Of a DNA stretch of 64,000 nt, positions 57,601 through 64,000 are shown in pieces (within the stretch, counting starts at the first letter, position 1; every line of letters begins with the position of its first letter). The stretch is from the NCBI GenBank assembly GCA_024195265.1, contig JAJLRJ010000005.1, forward strand, positions 36,003,105-36,067,104, read 5' to 3'. A model generated the notes under the pieces. That model was not told the DNA's origin. It saw only the letters and a program-made list of their open reading frames with translations, and did not search any database. This DNA is from Dendrophyllia cribrosa (taxonomy: Eukaryota > Cnidaria > Anthozoa > Scleractinia > Dendrophylliidae). The position numbers and the translations under genes were made by a program.

Positions 57601-58640
57601 CCGTTTAACTAAACTGAAAAAATACTGCCTTTAAACGCCTTTGCCTAAAACATTAGCAATTAGTTTAATTATCGCTTGAAAAACAGAAAAAACATGTACC
57701 AAGAGCTAATGGCTTAAAATTATTTCCATAATTTAAAAGTAGTTAAAGCTGCAAGGTCAAACTTGAGTTTGGTGGACGTCAATCAAAGGAAAGCCGTTGA
57801 CATTGTGTTTTAAATTCCGAGTGGATTTCGAACAATTTTATCAAAAAGAAACAGTGAACATTTTAAAACCACTAAATTCAAAGTCAATTACAATTTTAAA
57901 GAGAAGATTTCATTCAACATGATAAAAAAACCTGGCGCTGTATGCAGCCGGAATCCTCGGCCTCTTTAACTAAAGAATTCGTTTTCAATGATATGCAGTC
58001 TACGAAGCACAGTGAGGGAAGCAGACTAAATCTGGTATGTTTACAATTTTTGTTCTTTGTGCCCGGTTGTTGTTTGGTAAGATGAGCTATTGCTCGGCAG
58101 GCAACATTTAAGAATTGTAGTAATACTGGTTTCTAGATGAAAATAGGTCTTTCTTGTCTGTTTGAAAACGCAGTGAAAACGAACTCTTTTCTCTTCTTCG
58201 AATTGTTAATTAGGGAACAGACCTCTGGAGACAGGGAACAGCAAATCGGAGAATAGACTCTGTTGTAAATTTCGATTCAGTGCTGAAAAAACCCATAAAG
58301 TTACTAGTGATCAATCGAGGAATATATCACTGTAACCATAAACGGGAACAACATTTTTTATCTCGCGTAACAACACTATCGTCATCACTAGGGAAGTCCA
58401 AATTAATATCACATGGCCCACTCCGCTTTAAATTGAAAGAAAAAATATATGTCATACCTCTCAACTCAAACGCTTTTTTGATTGGACAAGAACGTGTCAG
58501 TGATAGTGATAGTGATATTAAATTGATGCAACTCAACTTCGCAACACAATTGAAAGCAAACTTGAAACATTCTAAACATACAAATATGCCATGTTTTCAT
58601 TTGATATCTTGGTTTGCCTTGTATCTAGCTAAAACAATTC
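54680..58640 (+). repeat. Tandem segment, copy C
   Basis: This is the third collinear copy. Anchors are CTCAGAGAAATATATTTC (54899 and 55806), GAAGAGCTAAACATCC (56104) and TTTAAACGCCTTTGCC (57629). From about 56160 to 57190 the sequence differs from A and B (unrecognised, GC-richer around 56540-56900), and 57190-57490 is inverted relative to B. Confidence 0.7.
54951..55289. mobile_element. Double-hairpin fold-back MITE
   Basis: ATATAAACACCAATGAAAT (54958) pairs with ATTTCATTGGTGTTTATAT (55115). Then CATGGCCGCTTGAAGATACG onward (55149-55213) pairs with the sequence to 55272, around CGCTGCGCTCG. Copies A and B lack it and read GGTGAATTTCCACTGTC, so it inserted into copy C after duplication. Confidence 0.7.
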
Positions 58641-58642
58641 TT

Positions 58643-58761
58643 TAATGGATAATTACGGAGGCTCGCAGCTTTATTAGGTATACTGCAGGCAGCTGAGGGC
58701 GCAGTCCGAAACTTCATGCAATATACCTAATAATGCTGTGAGCCGAAGTAATTATCTATTA
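58643..58761. mobile_element. 119-bp palindromic MITE
   Basis: TAATGGATAATTACGGAGGC is mirrored by the region ending GTAATTATCTATTA, with AGGTATA/TATACCT inside. There is no coding. Confidence 0.65.
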
Positions 58762-58784
58762 TAATTACTGTTTCTCATCTAAAC

Positions 58785-59115
58785 CCTTATTTTCTCTTTG
58801 CATTGTTTCTTCGATTTTAGTCACCCGTTGGCTGTTGTATTCATTTTTAAGACAGCTATAACAATGAAATTAGCACTTATTGTTGCTACGTATACAGTTG
58901 TTGTGAAGATTATTTAACTAATAACAATTGATCCTCATGAAATCTTATTGTTCTCTCTATACATTATATCTTCGATTTTAGCCGCCCCTTTGGCTGTTAC
59001 ATTGATTTTGAATACAGCTATAACAATGAAATTAGCACTTATTGTGACTACGTACACTAAACAGTGCTGTGGCGATTACATAACCCTCAATTCCTCATGC
59101 AGTTGTTGTGAGGAT
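58785..59115 (+). repeat. ~115-bp tandem duplication
   Basis: 58785-58910 and about 58943-59070 align at an offset of 158-161 bp. Shared parts include TATAACAATGAAATTAGCAC and TTCGATTTTAG. No function is evident. Confidence 0.6.
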
Positions 59116-59246
59116 TACTATGATCATGTGTGAACATTATTATTGAATTGATTTGTTGTTGACGAGAATGTTCACAAAAATTTGCATAATTTATAAGCCA
59201 GAGTACTCAGTCATTTTATTCAGTGCCTAGCTCACTTGTTGGAAGC

Positions 59247-61380
59247 ATGGAGGATTCATCGGAAGACGAATCAGCGATTTTTCTAACGAAGAGTTCGAAA
59301 AATGATGCTTCGGCAGAGCTCAAAGGTAAGGCTGGTAACTTTAATTATTTTGGTCACTTTTTTTATCCCCTGACAAACTGTTCTTCATTTTTCATTTTAA
59401 AATAGATCATAGATTTAAAAGACCAAGTACATCTTTGGAGTGCGAGAAGTTTGAAAAAGTTGGGTGTCAGATGCCAGCCGTAGAAAATGGTCGTGGGTGT
59501 TGAAAGTCTTTGATCAATGGAAGAATGAGAGAAATAATGCAGTTTTGAAAGAAAGTTACAGTGGCGAGCTAGTAATCAACGAGGATCTAGATCAAATGTC
59601 TGACGAGCAGCTGGACTTTGCCTTAGCGCGTTTTGTTGAAGAAGTAAGGAAAGAAGATGGCCAGGAATACCCAGAAAAGACTTTACATGAAATGTTAACA
59701 CGAGGACAAAACGATCCAATTTACTAAAAACGCTTTATTTTGATTAGAAAATAGTTATTATAGCTGTTTAGATTCCATATGGTTAATTTTACAGTGAGTT
59801 GGCAGAAAAATAGCGGTTCTTTCTTGCCAGCTAACCCTTGTCCCGCAGCCAGCCAGCCAGCCAGCTGACTGGTGTACTCAACCAGCCAGCCAGCCAGCTT
59901 TCCAGCTGAGTAATTTTTCCAGCCAGCTAGCTGACTCGTATAATCAACCATCCATCCATCCAGCCAGCCAGCCAAGGAACTCTGTGGCGTATTACGAAAT
60001 GGGTGTCATGTCAGAAATAAAATGGAAAGGCCGTGATGAAGTTAATTGCACGGTTTTCATGTTTGCAATCGTCGGCTGATTTACGGAAACAGGGGCTTGC
60101 GCTGCCCAGGAATTGACACGCGTAAAAAATTGAACGTGCCTTGCAGACAAAGGTTAAATTTAACTCCTGGCTAAGAGCTCGAGGGCTTAGGGGATGCTTC
60201 TGCTCTAAGTCAGCATGCAACAAATTAGGAGCTTATTTTGATATTGATCTTTCAATATCACATTTTTCAAATTTCTCCTAGTCAGGCGGTACAAAATCCA
60301 CTGTTTGTCCCCAGCCAGGCAGGTTGAAATACTGTTTTTCCCAGCCAGGCGGGTTAACACATTGTCTTTCCCAGCCAGGCGGTTGAATAACGTTTTCTTC
60401 CAGCCAGCTGAGAAGAGCAGGAAGAACAGCATCTCTGTCGAACAGTTCCGTTTTGTCCTCCTGTGTTAAGTAGCATCCAAATATATTTACGTGTGCAATG
60501 TAAGCGAGATTTAACTTTGATTGACAAGAAAGGTTGAACATTTAGAAATGTTAATTCTGCTTTAAATTTTGTAATGAGAGAAAGGGCAGGGAAAGAAATA
60601 CGTGTAGACGTTAACAAGGCCAATTTAATGTCGGAACAACAAGAAAACTATTTGTGGGAACATGGTTTTCTAGGCGACGAAAATGCCGAATTGTTTCGCG
60701 ATTCATTGGTTTAGGTTTTTGGTATTCAGTTTTGTCTGAGGGCTGGACAAGAGCACGGAAATTTGAGGGTAAAAAACTCACAGCTATCATTACAGTATGA
60801 CGAATTGGGGAGTGAATTTTTGCAGTACACCGAGGATATAAGTAAGACTAATAATGGGGGGTTGGGCCATTTGCGTATCAAAAGGAAAGTTGTTCGGGCA
60901 TATAAGAATTTGACAAATGTAGAGCATTGCCGGGTTGAACTGTATAAGAAATACATGTCTCATGTCCCAATGTCTCAAGTCGGCAATAACGCGTTTTGTT
61001 TGCGAGCTTTGCCTAAGCCAAAAAGGGGACATCCATTATTACAAAAAAGGGACGGGGAGAGAAACTTTGGGGAATGTGGTAAAGAAAATTATGAATAAAG
61101 CGGGGTTCGATGTTGTACACTATACTAATTATTCCCTTCGGCGTAGTTGTGCTACGCGATTGTATGATGGCGGTGTACCAGAACAGATTATTTAAGAAAC
61201 CACTGGTCATCGATGGGGTACGTAAGGTAACTAAGGGCGTATAAATATACGTCATCGACACTTATTTTTAAGAGGAAAGCAAGTGAAATCTTGCAAGGAA
61301 CGACTTCAAAACATGTTGGAATGTTAATGGTGAGGTAAATGAAGAAAAATGTATTAAGGAAGATGTTGAACAAAAGTACA
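59247..61380 (+). pseudogene. Broken Crypton/DUF3504-type tyrosine recombinase gene
   Basis: Exon 1 (59247-59325, MEDSSEDESAIFLTKSSK) ends at a GTAAGG donor. The acceptor AAAATAG precedes 59406. After a one-base shift near 59450 comes the N-terminal domain (KWSWVLKVFDQWKNERN, RFVEEVRKEDGQEYPEKTLH) to 59727. The catalytic part resumes at about 60551 (NSALNFVMRERAGKE, then FCLRAGQEHGNLR with the first arginine, SKTNNGGLGH and RKVV-). After a shift near 61030 it reads GFDVVHYTNYSLRRSCATRL and TGHR, with a decayed YKYTS tyrosine. There are stops at about 60713 and 61193. The family histidine before S-L-R is tyrosine. It is related to the ZMYM/QRICH1/KIAA1958-type DUF3504 domain. It is inactive. 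Confidence 0.72.
59728..60540. repeat. Insertion or intron with CAGCCAGC minisatellites, splitting the recombinase
   Basis: CAGCCAGC arrays at about 59845-59975 and CCCAGCCAGGCGG units at about 60290-60410 occupy the break between the two halves of the recombinase. The central part is unrecognised. Whether it is an intron or an inserted element is unclear. Confidence 0.55.
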
Positions 61381-61385
61381 GTGAG

Positions 61386-62766
61386 AGTAGTAGATAGTGA
61401 TTGAAGATAAGCCTCGTTACGGCCTAGGTGCCTAGGTGATGACGTAGTTTGGTATAGGTAACTTATTAATATGTATTATCAACTGCCTATACCTTTTGCC
61501 TAAACTAGCGGCGATTTCATGGCGATTTCGCGGCGATTTCATGGCGATTTCGTGGCGATTTGTCGCCACGAAATCGCCGCTATTTCGAACTTGCTTGAAT
61601 TTAGACGCGATTTACCGGCGATTTTTCGCTGGAGGGTGACAAAAACCTACTTTGACGTACCCCCCCCCCCTCCCCCCTCCCCTGCAAGAGTGTTTTGTCG
61701 CAAACGTGACGGACGCTGTTTGCACACTTTCGAAGTCTCCAAAAAAGAAAGGAAGCAGGAAAACTTGGACGGCTTTAGAAGAAGAGTATGGAGATATGGC
61801 ATTTCTCATTCGTGTGTCTTTCTTTTGCAAAAAAGGGGCCACTTTCTGAACGAGCTCTTCAAAGGTCGCAAGGTCTAGGTTAGAGGAAACCTTTGTTTCC
61901 GAAAAAGCCAACAAAGCTTTAGGACTGTGCTATGGCCTTATGACTCCCTTATAGTGAATTCGCGCTACGTCCGTAAAGTAATTTCATTCTAATATTTTGT
62001 TCTTGATTCAGTCTTATCATTTGTAGAGTACATGGATTTGAGTTGTCCTAAATAAAACAGCTTTTGTTGACATAATGATTTGATGAAACCTTAATGCGTT
62101 TTGTTATTATTAAATTTATTTTAACTTAATCAAAGTGGGGGGTTTATTGTTTTAGCACGCACATTAAATTGGCTGTTTTGTTAAGTTTTCTGAGGTGCTA
62201 ATTTTCATGCAAATTTAGAGTTGAGTGTTCGCATAATTAAAAGTTTGAACATTGAAGCTATCGGTAGAGAAATTACAACTTAAAGTGGGTGATGGTTGGG
62301 AAACTGAATATCGATATACAGGCTAGCGATGAAGCGGCAATAAGAATGTTGCGGTAGATACGAATAAGAAGTGTTTTTTTATACTGTGCAATTTTATTGC
62401 TTCTTAACTTGAATGTTTCGGAAACCTCTAATTAGTTTATTCAGCTATAATATCGGCCACAGCTTTGATGGCCTAGTGGTTAAGACACTGCGTTGTGGCC
62501 GCAGTAACCCAGGTTCGAGTCCTGGTCAAGGCATTTTGTTTCGATCTATGTCTGCAAAGGACATCTGTGTCAGTTGTGTTTAGTTTTGAAGTGAGTTGGA
62601 ATAGAGCGGGCAAGTTTGGGCCGGTCTATTGTTTCTATTGTTTCATAATAACACAAAAGGTATAGGCAGTTGATAATACATATTAATAAGTTACCTATAC
62701 CAATCTACGTCATCACCTAGGCACCTAGGCCGTAACGAGGCTTATCTTCAATCACTATCTACTACT
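61386..62766. mobile_element. 1.4-kb element with ~112-bp TIRs
   Basis: AGTAGTAGATAGTGATTGAA (61386) is mirrored at the right end (to 62766), and the match runs about 112 bp through CTAGGTGCCTAGGTGATGAC. AGTGAG flanks both sides (61380-61385, 62767-62772). Inside are a GGCGATTTC hairpin repeat (61508-61590), a C-rich tract at 61661-61682 and the tRNA-His-like repeat. No transposase was recognised. Confidence 0.7.
62462..62533 (+). tRNA. tRNA-His (GUG)-like sequence heading a SINE-like repeat
   Basis: A full cloverleaf of 72 nt can be drawn. The acceptor is GCTTTGA/TCAAGGC (7 pairs, one G-U), the D arm GCCT-AGTGGTTA-AGAC has one mismatch, the anticodon arm is CTGCG-TTGTGGC-CGCAG with GTG, and the T arm CCAGG-TTCGAGT-CCTGG is perfect; discriminator A. 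A box (TGGCCTAGTGG) and B box (GGTTCGAGTCC) are intact. The tail to about 62665 (TCAGTTGTGTTTAGTTTTG, AACACAAAAGGTATAGG) matches the copies at 52.0-52.2 and 47.4-47.5 kb. It therefore reads as a tRNA-derived repeat. A functional gene is possible but lacks the post-transcriptional G-1 information. Confidence 0.65.
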
Positions 62767-62772
62767 AGTGAG

Positions 62773-63379
62773 CAAAAAGAAGAAAGGGGATTAAAGGAAA
62801 AATCCATTGAGCCAGAAACAAGTGAAGTTTGTAATCAGTCAGTTGTGGTCAGCACTAATTACACTAAAATTGTTATTTCATATTATTATAAATGAGAAAT
62901 ATTGTACGAGGCGTAAACAAGTTACGAGATAACAAATGAATATCTTTGTGTTCACATATTTCCTGGAATAGTTCTCTTGTGTACTGTTTACTTATTTTCA
63001 AATGTTTTATCTTCAGTTGTACATTCGATAGTGGGATTCCAATTTAAACAAATGTTAGCGGCAAATATAATAAGGGTAAAATATTGCAGTTAGTCTGTTT
63101 TAGCACGTTTAGTATTACCCCTGATAATTTCCCCTGCAAACAAAAAGGACCGCCCCCATTTTCCTTAGACACTTGGAATCAAAACTCCTAATCACGCTGC
63201 AATCGCCGATGTAATGCAGAGAGAGAACAATAGGATTTGATGAGGATCAGTAATTATAAATTTCTAGAGTCTTTCCGAGATTTAACCTGATAATGTTTTG
63301 GTAGAAAAGTGATCTACACCTAACAGAAAAGAAAATAACACATTTAGTCAAATAAATACCCTAAAAAGCTTTTTCTGAA
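62773..63379. other. No gene recognised
   Basis: AT-rich flank with no recognisable feature. Confidence 0.4.
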
Positions 63380-64000
63380 AGGCGGAGAATGAGTTAATGA
63401 CTCCAAATTTTCAAAACGAAAGACGTTTTTTATTTTCGCACCACCACGTATCAAAACAACATAATGTTGCGAGCGCATGATTCGTCTTTTGAGTATTAGA
63501 AGTAGCTCAGTTTACTCCGTTTTAAAGAAAAACCCAGATTTTTAGACCAGAGAATACCGTATCCAATCATTGAAAGTTCCCTAAACATCAATGACAACAA
63601 GAAGATAGATTGCTTAAGATACCATACCAGTATTTTGAATATTTATTTTTCCTTTCAACTTAAAACGGATTAGGACGCGTGATACTAATTTGGACTTAGC
63701 AATGACAATAGCGTTGTCATGCGAGATAAGAAATGTTGTACCCGTTTATGGTTACAGCTATATACTTCCTCGGCCTCTTTAAATAAAGAATCCGTATTTA
63801 ATGCTATGTACTCTACGATAGCAAAAGCTTTATAGTAAAAGTATTAGTATCTTATCAGTATCTCTGGTCTATACCGTCCCATTATGGGAGCCACTTTTCA
63901 GTCATACTGGGTGCCAGTATTTTTAGTGATATCAATTTGATGCAACTCAACTTCACAACACAATTGAAAGCAAATTTGAACCATTCTAAACATGCAAATA
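63380..64000. repeat. Rearranged fourth copy of the tandem segment (runs off window)
   Basis: 63405-63640 is the reverse complement of the region at about 48440-48690 (e.g. AACATAATGTTGCGAGCGCAT, CCGTATCCAATCATTGAAAG). From about 63765 the sequence matches 57950-58590 in direct orientation (CCTCGGCCTCTTTAAATAAA, GATGCAACTCAACTTCACAA). Confidence 0.65.

Noticed and set aside
61519..61878. 119-codon frame with GDFVAICRHE-type repeats
   Set aside because: It translates a GGCGATTTC hairpin repeat and a poly-C tract inside the TIR element.

Overview
This looks like an animal nuclear genome, most probably a cnidarian such as a stony coral. It is AT-rich, its genes are split by GT-AG introns, and the one large host gene joins MAM, C-type lectin, F-type-lectin-like, PA14 and LDL-receptor class A modules. 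The repeats also fit: Penelope-like, Ngaro-type, CR1/L2-type, BEL/Pao-type and Crypton/DUF3504-type elements, tRNA-derived repeats and many fold-back MITEs. The species cannot be fixed from this window.

From 1 to 2.26 kb lies the 3' part of a tyrosine-recombinase retrotransposon with Ngaro-style split direct repeats. From about 2.6 to 31.4 kb the minus strand carries one large multidomain extracellular gene. I could phase 20 exons, giving about 3.5 kb of coding sequence and about 1,170 residues. All internal exon phases agree, although both gene ends seem to be missing. Its introns hold a CR1/L2-like LINE whose 3' tail ends about 10 bp from a splice donor, a 4.3-kb DNA transposon with ~350-bp terminal inverted repeats (TIRs), several MITEs, Penelope remnants, a 3.9-kb head-to-head Penelope pair forming a near-perfect palindrome, and a 2-kb fold-back element built from an 8-10 bp minisatellite.

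From 31.4 to 46 kb there is little host coding. It holds a Tc1/mariner-like MITE, a degraded Penelope locus with outward-facing 3' ends, a candidate two-exon mini-gene, a BEL/Pao fragment, a fold-back array and a hAT-type MITE with a perfect 8-bp target duplication. From 46 to 58.6 kb a non-coding segment is present three times in tandem, and later insertions can be dated against the sister copies. From 59.2 to 61.4 kb there is a broken Crypton/DUF3504 recombinase gene. It is followed by a TIR element (61.39-62.77 kb) containing a tRNA-His-like sequence, and by a rearranged fourth copy of the triplicated segment that runs off the window.

The lectin-type gene is the only strongly supported host gene. 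Nearly everything else is mobile or derived from mobile DNA, so the window mainly records how transposons colonise one gene's introns and its intergenic flank.
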